64,000 nt of DNA from Candidatus Defluviilinea proxima (GTDB lineage Bacteria > Chloroflexota > Anaerolineae > Anaerolineales > Villigracilaceae). Location: the NCBI GenBank assembly GCA_016721115.1, contig JADKIW010000001.1, positions 1,379,501 to 1,443,500 of the forward strand, written 5' to 3'. The translations under genes were made by a program, and so were the position numbers. Below, one piece after another: positions 48,994-57,403 of this stretch; within the stretch, counting starts at the first letter, position 1, and each line of letters opens with the position of its first letter. A model generated the notes under the pieces. The model did not search any database, was not told the DNA's origin, and worked only from the letters and a program-made list of their open reading frames with translations.

Positions 48994-49841
48994 TCCATTT
49001 CATCAATATGTCCATCCGGGATATGGCCGGGTTTCTCTTTGCCCAATTCCAGTGAGCGCTGATACGCCGCCCAGACGGCACGTGAGATGGCCGTGCGGAA
49101 GCCTGCCTTTTCGAGATAATACAACGCCTCGGCAGATGTCCCGCCGGGGGAGGTGACTTGATTTCGCAAGGTGGCGGGATGTCGAGCTGCTTGTTCGTAA
49201 TAAGATGCGGATCCTTTGATCGTTTGCAAAACAAGTTGTTCCGCGATGCGGCGGGGAAATCCCATATGAACACCGGCGTCAATTAAGGCTTCGGTAAATA
49301 GAAACACGTATGCAGGCCCGGATCCAGAAAGAGCCGTTGCCATGTCGAGGTAGCTTTCATCTTCCACGAAGACTTCATCACCCAAAGCGCCAAGGATTCC
49401 CCGCGTCATCTCTTGTTGTTCTTCAGTCACTTCTTTGGATGAAGTCCAGACCGTGATACCTTCGCCAATTTGGCCGGGCGTATTGGGCATGGACCGTACG
49501 ATGGCTTTATGTTTCAAGCCTGTGCCGATCTTTTTCATGTTCGCGCCCGCAATAATGGAGATCACCAGCGCATCGGGACGAATGCCTTTCAATCCCTTCA
49601 TCACTTCGGTGAGACGTTGTGGTTTGACGGCCAGCACAACCACATCTGCATGCGAAACAGCAGACGAGTTATCGGTTGTTGTTTTGATCCCATATTTCTT
49701 GTGTAGCTCTGTGCCACGTTCTTCGCGCGGGCCAGATGCTGTGATGTTCTCAGGCTTCGATAATTTTTTTCGTAATAACCCTGCGATCATGGCTTCTGCC
49801 ATAACGCCGGGGCCGATGACTGCGATCTTTTTGTTAAGCAT
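48990..49841 (-). CDS. proC: Pyrroline-5-carboxylate reductase
   Basis: A 283-residue NAD(P)H-dependent enzyme, the last step of proline synthesis. The Rossmann motif is IAVIGPGVMAEAMIAGLL, with central VVVLAVKPQRLTEVM and the C-terminal dimer/active-site block DMATALSGSGPAYVFLF. It also has VTSPGGTSAEALYYLEKAG, the family signature. The ATG at 49841 follows GGAGGACTTT; the frame is open to 49853. It is upstream of and overlapping with the RAYT gene. Confidence 0.95.
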   Translation of the reverse strand: MLNKKIAVIGPGVMAEAMIAGLLRKKLSKPENITASGPREERGTELHKKYGIKTTTDNSSAVSHADVVVLAVKPQRLTEVMKGLKGIRPDALVISIIAGANMKKIGTGLKHKAIVRSMPNTPGQIGEGITVWTSSKEVTEEQQEMTRGILGALGDEVFVEDESYLDMATALSGSGPAYVFLFTEALIDAGVHMGFPRRIAEQLVLQTIKGSASYYEQAARHPATLRNQVTSPGGTSAEALYYLEKAGFRTAISRAVWAAYQRSLELGKEKPGHIPDGHIDEME

Positions 49842-49905
49842 AAAGTCCTCCAATGAAATTGGGCGATAGTCGCTTTCTAACGAGTTTCATCGCCTATTAT
49901 AAACA

Positions 49906-49932
49906 AATGAGCGGACATTTCGTCCGCTCATT
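49906..49932 (-). terminator. Terminator of the ATP-grasp gene
   Basis: AATGAGCGGAC and GTCCGCTCATT, an 11-base stem, followed on the minus strand by TGTTTAT. It lies 30 bases beyond the ATP-grasp stop and before proC. Confidence 0.8.
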
Positions 49933-49962
49933 CAAACTGTTTACTGATAACTAGCTATTGCG

Positions 49963-50982
49963 CTATGCGTAAACCATCTGCTCGGCGCTTTGCTTCTTGA
50001 CCTGTCGCTTCTTCATTCTTGCGGCAAGTATTCGTTCCTGTCTCTTCTTGGCGGAGTGGATGATCAGATTCAGGAATTTGTGGTGGTTATAGATCGGATC
50101 TTTGATCAATGAGAAATCTGCGGAACCGGGTTCATGCGGTGCGTAGAAGATACCGCAGTTCGGGTTGATCTCAAGCATGTGGATCGTGCCATCGGCATCC
50201 ATGCGGTAATCACAGCGGGCGTAGCCGTTGCCGTTCATGGCTTTGAACATGCGGGCGGTCTGCTCGCGCAATGTCTTTTCGATCTTTGCATCATCCACCG
50301 GCGCAACAGACATCCTCTCGTAATCAACCCACTTCATGTCATAGTGTTTGAAGGTTTCGCCTTCAGGGAAGATGAATTCCACGGGCTTGAAGGTGATGGG
50401 ATTCTTTGCGTCTTCGGGATTTTCCGCGATCAAACAGGTGAACTCACGGCCTTCAATGAATTCTTCGAGAAGAGCGCGTCCGAACTGTTCGATCTCGATC
50501 GCGACTTGTTCCTTGAGTTGTTCAACGTTCTCACAGCGTGATTTGCGTGTGATGCCAACGCTGGCATATCCATGCGGCGGCTTGACGAGAACGGGGTAGC
50601 GCAATTTCTTCGCAACACGTTCCACTTCTTCCACACGGTCCACCATGGCCCAATTCGGTGCAGGGACATTGGCTTTCTTTGCGTAGACTTTCATTTCCTG
50701 TCGGGATGGATCGAAGAATTTCGAATCAGCACCGGTAAATGCAAGTCCCATTTTCTCCATGAGTTGTACGAGCCCAACTCCTGAAAGAGCATCGTCTGGT
50801 GTGCCGTCGCATAAATTGACGAACACATCGACTCCTTCATTCACGAGATCGCGCATCTGCTTTTCCACATTAACTGGATGCACGCGATGATGTTTCCATT
50901 TGAATCCATTCATGTGTGGCGACGGATCGTATGGGCTATCGTTTGGATCGTCTGGAACACTTGATAAAACACAGATATACAT
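49963..50982 (-). CDS. ATP-grasp ligase, D-alanine-D-alanine ligase-like
   Basis: A 339-residue ATP-grasp enzyme. The layout follows D-Ala-D-Ala ligases: N-terminal half with VNLCDGTPDDALSGVGLVQL and FTGADSKFFDPSRQEMK, ATP-binding strand YPVLVKPPHGYASVGI, and LLEEFIEGREFTCLI. The metal/ATP site is DYRMDADGTIHMLEINPNCG. The C-terminus is very basic (KKRQERILAARMKKRQVKKQ). It may not be the cell-wall ligase itself; distant relatives join other amino or acid groups. The start at 50982 is preceded by AAAAGGAC. It is a single gene with its own terminator. Confidence 0.8.
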   Translation of the reverse strand: MYICVLSSVPDDPNDSPYDPSPHMNGFKWKHHRVHPVNVEKQMRDLVNEGVDVFVNLCDGTPDDALSGVGLVQLMEKMGLAFTGADSKFFDPSRQEMKVYAKKANVPAPNWAMVDRVEEVERVAKKLRYPVLVKPPHGYASVGITRKSRCENVEQLKEQVAIEIEQFGRALLEEFIEGREFTCLIAENPEDAKNPITFKPVEFIFPEGETFKHYDMKWVDYERMSVAPVDDAKIEKTLREQTARMFKAMNGNGYARCDYRMDADGTIHMLEINPNCGIFYAPHEPGSADFSLIKDPIYNHHKFLNLIIHSAKKRQERILAARMKKRQVKKQSAEQMVYA

Positions 50983-51358
50983 GTCGAGTCCTTTTCATTG
51001 CTTCGATCGATCAGAATGATTTGTCAACTGGCATTGCGTGTTACTGATCGAGTTGTATGTATTGAAAAAATTATTTTATATTGATTCAAAAATATTTTTA
51101 AATCATGTATCAATATCATACAACTATATAGATTGTATCTATTTATTTGTTTATGTAAAGGGTTTTACAGTGTTGTGTAACTTTAAAATTTGCAAATAAA
51201 TTATTCAACGAATCATTGATGAATGATATGTTGTGATGTATGTGTACATAAGAATCGCGATATAGTGTTTTGATGATGTGTGTACATGTTGTTGATCGTC
51301 ATAAATAATCATCTTAGCGAATATCATGAGACGAAGTAAAATCAATGAAGAGGAAACT
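50983..51358. other. AT-rich divergent regulatory region
   Basis: A 376-base gap between the divergent ATP-grasp and SIS genes, much richer in A+T than its surroundings. It holds a dyad GTTGTATG (51052-51059) and CATACAAC (51117-51124), extended by ATTGA/TCAAT, and several TGTGTACAT repeats near 51240-51290. No ORF with coding character is visible. Likely it holds both promoters and a bound regulator. Confidence 0.5.
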
Positions 51359-52396
51359 ATGACACTTCATTCAGAAATATTCGAACAGCCTGAAAGACTC
51401 GCTTCATTGTTGGATAAACAAAAACAAACTGTGATCGAAATCGCGAAAGCCATTCAATCACGTAATGTGCAATATGCGTTTCTTGCCGCACGTGGCACAT
51501 CTGATAACGCCGGGCGTTATGCCAATTATCTGTGGGGCGCACATAATGGACTTCCGCTTGCGTTGGCGACGCCCTCATTGTTTACGTATTATCAAAAACC
51601 ACCAAAACTTCAGAATGCATTGGTCATTGGTGTGTCGCAATCGGGACAATCACCGGATATCGTCAGCGTGTTGGAAGAAGGACGTAAACAAAATTGTCTT
51701 ACGATCGCCATCACCAACATCCCTGATTCGCCGCTTGCTAAAGCCGCAGACTTTGTCCTTGATATTCAAGCGGGCGCAGAGAAGGCCGTTGCCGCGACCA
51801 AAACATACACGACCGAACTCATGGCCATTGCCATGCTTTCTGTTGCACTCGAAAATTCAAACGAACGTTGGAACGAACTTGCGTCTGTTCCCCAATTGGC
51901 GCAACAGGCGCTTGCCCTCGATGAACAGATCGCGCAGATGACTCAACGCTACCGTTACATGAGTCAGTGTGTGGTGCTGGGGCGTGGCTTCAACTACGCC
52001 ACCGCCTTCGAATGGGCGCTCAAGCTCAAGGAACTTACGTACGTTATTGCCGAGCCGTATTCTTCCGCCGATTTTCAACATGGTCCTATTGCGATGGTGG
52101 AAGGTGGATTCCCCGTCCTTGCGATTGCGCCCAAAGGCAAAGTACACAACTCAATGGTCGAGATGTTGACGCGTTTACGTCGGGACAAAAATGCCGAACT
52201 CGTGATTCTCTCTGATGATGCGGATACGCTCACGTTGGCCCAATCCCCGATCCAACTCCCGCTTCAGACGCCCGAATGGCTGACCCCGCTTGTGAGCATT
52301 CTCCCCGCTCAATTGTTTGCCTGCCACCTCACGCAAGTGAAAGGCTATAGCACGGAAGCGCCGCGCAACATCACCAAGGTGACAGAGACGCACTAA
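51359..52396 (+). CDS. SIS domain sugar isomerase/deaminase-like protein (GlmS C-terminal type)
   Basis: A 345-residue protein with two SIS sugar-phosphate-binding domains and no glutaminase domain. First SIS: FLAARGTSDNAGRYANYLW and VIGVSQSGQSPDIVSVLEEG. Second: CVVLGRGFNYATAFEWALKL and AEPYSSADFQHGPIAMVEGG. This is the isomerase half of GlmS or an AgaS/NagB-II-like aminosugar enzyme. The ATG at 51359 has GAGGAAA upstream; 51326 is an alternative with a weak site. It has its own terminator. Confidence 0.85.
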   Translation: MTLHSEIFEQPERLASLLDKQKQTVIEIAKAIQSRNVQYAFLAARGTSDNAGRYANYLWGAHNGLPLALATPSLFTYYQKPPKLQNALVIGVSQSGQSPDIVSVLEEGRKQNCLTIAITNIPDSPLAKAADFVLDIQAGAEKAVAATKTYTTELMAIAMLSVALENSNERWNELASVPQLAQQALALDEQIAQMTQRYRYMSQCVVLGRGFNYATAFEWALKLKELTYVIAEPYSSADFQHGPIAMVEGGFPVLAIAPKGKVHNSMVEMLTRLRRDKNAELVILSDDADTLTLAQSPIQLPLQTPEWLTPLVSILPAQLFACHLTQVKGYSTEAPRNITKVTETH

Positions 52397-52454
52397 GCTT
52401 TGGAATCGACAGCCTATAACGGTTCTTTCGAGCAGACTTCCGCTCCAAAACCTG

Positions 52455-52483
52455 ACTCCACGCCCAACCGCGTGGAGTTTTTA
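52455..52483 (+). terminator. Terminator of the SIS gene
   Basis: CTCCACGC and GCGTGGAG around a six-base loop, followed by TTTTTA on the plus strand. Confidence 0.85.
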
Positions 52484-52505
52484 TAAGTTTTGATTGACGT
52501 GCTGA

Positions 52506-53825
52506 TTATCTTCGCAATTTAAAATTTTCTATTAATTCGACATTGGGTTTAAAGTACAGGTTCAGGTTCTTTCGATTAGTATTCCACGTTATAAACAAAT
52601 ACGGTATGAGCCCCACAAGAGCAAAAACTATCGTTTCATTTATCATTTCAGGTTCTTCGATGAGAATTTGGGCCAACTTGATGAGTTCATTAATTGTGGG
52701 TTCAAGCGTACCATCCCTCAACAAATACCCTGCTATACCCAAATATGTGCCTACAATGGAACCAAGAAGCGATAATAAACTGGCAACAAGGAGACTCTTG
52801 AAAGTTCGTTTTGTCCCTGCATAATCCATTGCTTTGACGATGAAAAAGAAAATCAAAATGGCAAAGGCCGCACCTATACGATCAAGGAAAATGAGAACCA
52901 ATGCCCAGACGATTGTTTTTATCACCATCGCGACTAGGCCATACAAGACACCTTTTTGAAGGTTGTCAGGTTGTTTTTTGTATTCTTCTTCAGCCTTCTT
53001 TGCAATATCGTCAATGCGATCAATACACTCACGGCACATTGCAAAAGGCGTCCCATTAATCAAAGTCAGTATCAAATCCTTGTAATAAGGAGATGCACAT
53101 TTAGTGCCTTCACACTTGTCCGCTATAGATGGGCGCACTTTTTTTGAAAGGATATGGAAAAATGATAAAAGTTTTTCGATGGCTAAGAATTCACCAGACT
53201 TCTTAATCCCCAAACTGACAAAGAGACTGGAGAACTCTGAGGTTATTTCAAGCCATTCCACAGGGATTTTCATTTCCTTTAGAGTTTTCTTGACTTCTTC
53301 ATTGTTCTTTATCTCTTTTGCTGTTTCAAAGTCAATGGGAGCATGGCGAATAAGAATATAAAAACCAGGAATTGAATTGCCCGCAGATTCTCGATGCCCA
53401 AAGGCAATGACAGTCAGAAAGTTATTGATATAACCAATGAAACGATGTTGAAAAGCAAACGGTTGTTTTGGTGTTGGAAGGTATTGCAATCCATATTTAT
53501 TTCCAAAAGTTATCCATTTTTGAAGTTCCGTAAACCTTTTGGCCGTATGTTCGCCAGCTTTTTTATGTTCATTCCCCCTTGATGACACAAATTCGCCATC
53601 GATGCGAAGATAAAATCTGTAACCAGTCATTGTCGATATAATTCCAATTTCAGCTGCATGGCCATCAACGGGAAAATAATACTCTGAGCCAGATTCAAAA
53701 AAATTACGCCCCTTTTCTATCAAGACACCGTCCAGCCAAATTTGGCGCCCTGAAAACAGACCAAACTTCAGTTGAACTTCATGTATATTGCCATCAAGAT
53801 TAAAATCCCATATGCGTTTTGTCAT
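52506..53825 (-). CDS. Membrane protein with FAIM-like N-terminus and zinc-type cysteines
   Basis: A 439-residue protein of unknown function. The first 85 residues (RIWDFNLDGNIHEVQLKFGL, IWLDGVLIEKGRNFF, GYRFYLRIDGEFV) resemble the beta-sandwich repeats of Fas-apoptosis-inhibitory-molecule-1-like domains. A middle region carries two cysteine pairs, CEGTKC and CREC, that could bind zinc. The last third has about four spans (VAMVIKTIVWALVLIFLDRI, then to IVFALVGLIPYLFITW). It stands alone between the SIS terminator and the YbaK gene. Confidence 0.6.
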   Translation of the reverse strand: MTKRIWDFNLDGNIHEVQLKFGLFSGRQIWLDGVLIEKGRNFFESGSEYYFPVDGHAAEIGIISTMTGYRFYLRIDGEFVSSRGNEHKKAGEHTAKRFTELQKWITFGNKYGLQYLPTPKQPFAFQHRFIGYINNFLTVIAFGHRESAGNSIPGFYILIRHAPIDFETAKEIKNNEEVKKTLKEMKIPVEWLEITSEFSSLFVSLGIKKSGEFLAIEKLLSFFHILSKKVRPSIADKCEGTKCASPYYKDLILTLINGTPFAMCRECIDRIDDIAKKAEEEYKKQPDNLQKGVLYGLVAMVIKTIVWALVLIFLDRIGAAFAILIFFFIVKAMDYAGTKRTFKSLLVASLLSLLGSIVGTYLGIAGYLLRDGTLEPTINELIKLAQILIEEPEMINETIVFALVGLIPYLFITWNTNRKNLNLYFKPNVELIENFKLRR

Positions 53826-53866
53826 GTGATTTTTAATTTCCCTTTGCCTCTGTGTGATTTTAAATT

Positions 53867-54355
53867 CTATTCTACGATAAACAGATGAACCTCATGTCCC
53901 GTCAACACAAAGAATCGTTCCAACTCTAGTTTCGATAGAACCAACGTGGCGGTATTCACAAGCGGATGGCTCTGAAAATATTCGTTGTTCCAGATCTCTG
54001 CATCGATCCATAACTCGACAACGTGTTCTGTATCATTCGCCAACCCCATCATCGTCACTGAACCGCGTGTGACTCCCAATAAGCGCATCAAGTTTTCTTC
54101 TGAACCAAATTTCAAATGGGGGACGCCCAACTGCGAAGCCAGTGCATCCAGTTTTACGGTCTTCTCGCAAGCAGTCACGGCCAAAAAGAATCGCCGCGCT
54201 TTCTTGTCACACAAAAAAAGATTCTTCGTGCTCACGGCAGGGACATCTGGACGATGCAACTCCGCTTCAGCGCATGTGAATACCGCAGGATGCTCTGTGC
54301 GAAGATATTGAAAATGATTGGCATCGAGGAATGCCAGAAATTCCTGTTCGGTCAT
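53867..54355 (-). CDS. YbaK/EbsC-type aminoacyl-tRNA deacylase (PrdX-like)
   Basis: A 162-residue trans-editing protein. It has TEHPAVFTCAEAELHRPDVP, the conserved KNLFLCDKKARRFFLAV with the active-site Lys, FGSEENLMRLLGVTRGSVT (the GxxP-like/ GVTPGSVT family block) and VELWIDAEIWNNEYF. PrdX/ProXp proteins hydrolyse wrongly charged tRNA, most often Ala-tRNA-Pro. Its start overlaps the GNAT gene stop by four bases, so the two are co-translated. Confidence 0.88.
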   Translation of the reverse strand: MTEQEFLAFLDANHFQYLRTEHPAVFTCAEAELHRPDVPAVSTKNLFLCDKKARRFFLAVTACEKTVKLDALASQLGVPHLKFGSEENLMRLLGVTRGSVTMMGLANDTEHVVELWIDAEIWNNEYFQSHPLVNTATLVLSKLELERFFVLTGHEVHLFIVE

Positions 54356-54906
54356 GATTTCACTTTCTTTGACATGATGATATCGGGTTTGCCTTTTCCG
54401 TTTGCATCGATCACCACGCCAGTAATGATGTATCCCATCTTTTGATAGAACTCAAAGGGATGCCCCTTCCAGTTACGGATGTTCTTTACCTTGTCCCAAA
54501 GATTTTCATATAGATCAACATTCGATAACGATGTCATGCCATCTTCGTCGTCTGAGCCAAGAGTGATCGTGAGGCCGCCTTTTGCTCGGACTTGTTCTTC
54601 GAAGTCTTCGATCAAAGCTTTACCGATTCCCTGCTTTTGCAGATCAGGTTGCACGGCCAGCGGATGTAATTCCCATACGTGGCCATCGTATTCTGGGATA
54701 CCGCCGATGATACCAAGTAGATTCCCGTTTTCATCCACTGCGATACGGCAGATGCGTTCCTCATCGAGCATTTCATGAATTTCTTTCAATGCATCTTCCA
54801 GTGTGGGCCATGCGTCAGGCCAATGCTCACAGAAGGCATTCACAAGAAGTTGTGCGGCTTGGTGAATGATGTTTTCGTTGTCAGATGGAAAAGAAATGAT
54901 ATTCAT
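54352..54906 (-). CDS. GNAT family acetyltransferase
   Basis: A 184-residue acetyltransferase with motif A WELHPLAVQPDLQKQGIGKALIEDF (QxxGIG) and RICRIAVDENGNLLGIIGG before it. The C-terminal HPFEFYQKMGYIITGVVIDA completes the fold. The pattern with an acidic linker (LGSDDEDGMTSLSN) is reminiscent of aminoglycoside 6'-acetyltransferase-like GNATs, but the substrate is unknown. It leads a two-gene unit with the YbaK gene. Confidence 0.85.
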   Translation of the reverse strand: MNIISFPSDNENIIHQAAQLLVNAFCEHWPDAWPTLEDALKEIHEMLDEERICRIAVDENGNLLGIIGGIPEYDGHVWELHPLAVQPDLQKQGIGKALIEDFEEQVRAKGGLTITLGSDDEDGMTSLSNVDLYENLWDKVKNIRNWKGHPFEFYQKMGYIITGVVIDANGKGKPDIIMSKKVKS

Positions 54907-54911
54907 AGCTT

Positions 54912-54956
54912 ATAAATAAAAACAGGGACGTGGCGATTATATTCCACGTCCCTGTT
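54912..54956 (-). terminator. Terminator at the end of the export operon
   Basis: AACAGGGACGTGG (54921-54933) and CCACGTCCCTGTT (54944-54956): a 13-base perfect stem; on the minus strand followed by TTTTATTTAT. It lies 19 bases beyond the last HlyD gene and before the GNAT start. Confidence 0.85.
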
Positions 54957-54975
54957 GGTTGAACAATGTTTCAGA

Positions 54976-55794
54976 TTATTCTCCGATCCTCACTTCTGCG
55001 GTCATTCCCCAGAGCAGGCCCTTCGGCTGTTCATCCAGCGCGATGGTCACTTTGAAGATGATGTCTCCACCGCGATCCTCGGCACGCGGCGTGATGCGAA
55101 TGACCCTTCCGTTGATCGTTTCGTTCAAAGAATCCACGAACACAGATGCAGGGTCGCCAACTTTGACCTTTAGAATGTCGCGTTCGCTCAGATCGGTGGT
55201 TTCAATGAGCATGTTATCCAATGTGGCAAGTGTGATGACCGCCTGTCCCTGCCCCACGAATTCGCCGGGCATGACTTCGATAGATGTGACCGTTCCATCG
55301 AAGGGCGCGGTTAATCCATTTTGTTCAAGAGTGGCTTTCGCGATCTCCCATGCGATCTGGGCTTGCAACGCCTGAGTATCGGCGAGTTGCCGCACTTCCG
55401 GATGCACAACTTCCCATTTTTCTTTTCCTTTCTCGACCACCTTTACTCGTTTGTATCTTTGAATTTCCGCATTCCCTGCCGCCGATTTGTATGCGGCTTC
55501 CGCGGCGATCACGGCGTATTCAAGGTCTGGTGTATTCAACACGATCAAGGATTGGCCCGTGTCCACCGCTTCGCCTTCGCTGACAAGCACTTCCTTCACA
55601 GAACCTGAAATGAGGAAACCCATCTGTGTGATCTGCGCAGGGACCGCGATGGCAGATGCGGTTACAACTCCATTTTGTGCGTCATCCGATGCCCGTGCCG
55701 GCGATGTGGGGCCGACGACCGTAAATGTCAAAACAAGCAGTAGCAATATCCACGTGATGTCACGTTGAAAACGTGACGTGCGATTTCTTTTCAT
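54976..55794 (-). CDS. HlyD-type efflux adaptor protein
   Basis: A 272-residue membrane-fusion-type protein. An N-terminal signal/anchor (ITWILLLLVLTFTVVG then SPARA) is followed by half-lipoyl blocks (MGFLISGSVKEVLVSEGEAV; NGLTAPFDGTVTSIEVMPGE), a short helical hairpin and a beta-barrel (LIETTDLSERDILKVKVG, VFVDSLNETINGRVIRI). It parallels the adjacent 277-residue adaptor at sequence level (both have IETTDLSERD), so the two are paralogues. In an organism without a typical outer membrane it probably links the permeases to the outside. Confidence 0.85.
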   Translation of the reverse strand: MKRNRTSRFQRDITWILLLLVLTFTVVGPTSPARASDDAQNGVVTASAIAVPAQITQMGFLISGSVKEVLVSEGEAVDTGQSLIVLNTPDLEYAVIAAEAAYKSAAGNAEIQRYKRVKVVEKGKEKWEVVHPEVRQLADTQALQAQIAWEIAKATLEQNGLTAPFDGTVTSIEVMPGEFVGQGQAVITLATLDNMLIETTDLSERDILKVKVGDPASVFVDSLNETINGRVIRITPRAEDRGGDIIFKVTIALDEQPKGLLWGMTAEVRIGE

Positions 55795-55806
55795 TGCTCC
55801 ACCACC

Positions 55807-56640
55807 TTATTCGCCAACTTCAATATTCACATCAGCGCTCATGCCCCACAGCAGGCTTTGCGGCTGTTTGTCGAAATCGATGGTCACGGTGAAGACTACA
55901 TCACCGCCGAGCGTCGAGCCGATGCGGTCGATGTCAGTTACTTTGCCACTGAACTTCTCGTTCAATGCTTCGATGAAGATGGAAACGGATTGCCCGTCGC
56001 GTACTTTTGTCACATCACGTTCGCTCAGGTCGGTGGTTTCGATCTGATACCGTGAGAGGTCGGCCAATAGAATGACAACCTGTCCGGGGGTGACCGTTTC
56101 AGCGGGGGAGATGTCAACAGAGACAATTACGCCTGCGAAAGGAGCTGTCAGATTCGATTGCGATTCGAGAACCGCTTTCGCTGAATCGACCAACGCTTGC
56201 GCGCGCTTCACCTCATTTTCCTTCACTTCGATATGTTGATAACTGGGAGCGCATCCCTTCGATTGACAGCCGGTCATGCGGATCAAATGGCTGAGATCGA
56301 TCTCTGCAAATGCAAGATTCGCTTCGGCTTCCTTCACTCTTGCTTCGAGGATTGTGGTGTCCAGTTCGACCAGCACCTGTCCCGCTTCGACCCGGTCCCC
56401 AGCCTGCACATTGACCGAAGTGACCTTTCCTGTGCCGGAAAAGGATAGGTTGGCTTTAGTGACAGGGATGATGACCGCAGCGGCAGAAATGGAATTGGCA
56501 CTGCTGGTCTGGTTATCGTTCGGTGAGGTGTTGCTTCCGTCCAACACAAGTGTTGGGATGGGAGTGGCTGTGGCTTGTGAGCCGCAGGCAGATAGCACCA
56601 ATGCGATAATGATCGTTATTAATAAATATACATTCTTCAT
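55807..56640 (-). CDS. HlyD-type efflux adaptor lipoprotein
   Basis: A 277-residue paralogue of the previous adaptor with a lipoprotein signal, VYLLITIIIALVLSACGSQ (lipobox Cys19). It has the lipoyl halves (NLSFSGTGKVTSVNVQAGDR; NLTAPFAGVIVSVDISPAET), a helical hairpin (RVKEAEANLAFAEIDLSHLI) and IETTDLSERDVTKVRDG. It is anchored by lipid rather than by a helix, so the two adaptors may occupy different positions in one complex. It lies 56 bases beyond the ATPase gene. Confidence 0.87.
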   Translation of the reverse strand: MKNVYLLITIIIALVLSACGSQATATPIPTLVLDGSNTSPNDNQTSSANSISAAAVIIPVTKANLSFSGTGKVTSVNVQAGDRVEAGQVLVELDTTILEARVKEAEANLAFAEIDLSHLIRMTGCQSKGCAPSYQHIEVKENEVKRAQALVDSAKAVLESQSNLTAPFAGVIVSVDISPAETVTPGQVVILLADLSRYQIETTDLSERDVTKVRDGQSVSIFIEALNEKFSGKVTDIDRIGSTLGGDVVFTVTIDFDKQPQSLLWGMSADVNIEVGE

Positions 56641-56696
56641 TCTTACTCAATCTTCCGCATGTGCAGAGATCAGGCCCCTACACATGCATTCTATGT

Positions 56697-57392
56697 TTAG
56701 GATTTTCCGTTGACCTTTTCGTCTTTTACGATCAGGCCGTCTTGTAATGTAACGACACGATTGGCATATTTGATGACACGCGGATCGTGTGTGGCAAAGA
56801 CGAAGGTGGTGCCGGTCTCGTTGTTGAGTTTCTTCATGATTTGCATGACCTGCTCGCCGTTTTCTGTATCGAGGTTGGCAGTGGGTTCGTCAGCGAGGAT
56901 CAGTTTGGGATCAGTGGCAAGCGCTCGGGCGACAGCGACGCGTTGTTGTTGTCCACCGGAGAGCTGGTCGGGACGATGATTCGCACGAGCGGTCATATCC
57001 ACACCTTCGAGCAATTCCATCACGCGTTGTTTGCGTTGTGCCGCGTTCTTGCCGTTGAGCAGGAGCGGCATCTCCACATTCTCGTAGGCAGTGAGGGTAG
57101 GGATAAGGGCAAAGAACTGGAATACGAATCCGATCGTGCCCTTTCTTAAATCTGCGCGCTGGTTGCGGTTGAGATTTGTGGTCTCTTTACCGTCGATGAC
57201 CACTTTGCCGGAGGACGGCTTATCGAGACAACCGATGAGTTGCAGTAATGTGGTCTTGCCCGAGCCCGAAGGCCCAACGAGGGATGTGAACTCACCATCA
57301 TTGATGGTTATGCTAACGCCTTTTAAGGCATGTGTTTGTACTTCACCGATCTTATAGACACGGGTGACATCTGTTAATTTTGCGACTTCCAT
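56697..57392 (-). CDS. ABC transporter ATP-binding protein (MacB/LolD type), second
   Basis: A 231-residue ATPase: Walker A GPSGSGKTTLLQLIG, Q-loop FQFFALIPTLTAYEN, signature LSGGQQQRVAVARAL, Walker B ILADEPTANLD and switch His in FATHDPRVI. The type pairs with FtsX-fold permeases for mechanotransmission (MacB, LolD) rather than for substrate channelling. It lies in the operon between the 405-residue permease and the HlyD lipoprotein. Confidence 0.93.
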   Translation of the reverse strand: MEVAKLTDVTRVYKIGEVQTHALKGVSITINDGEFTSLVGPSGSGKTTLLQLIGCLDKPSSGKVVIDGKETTNLNRNQRADLRKGTIGFVFQFFALIPTLTAYENVEMPLLLNGKNAAQRKQRVMELLEGVDMTARANHRPDQLSGGQQQRVAVARALATDPKLILADEPTANLDTENGEQVMQIMKKLNNETGTTFVFATHDPRVIKYANRVVTLQDGLIVKDEKVNGKS

Positions 57393-57403
57393 TTTATTCT
57401 CCT

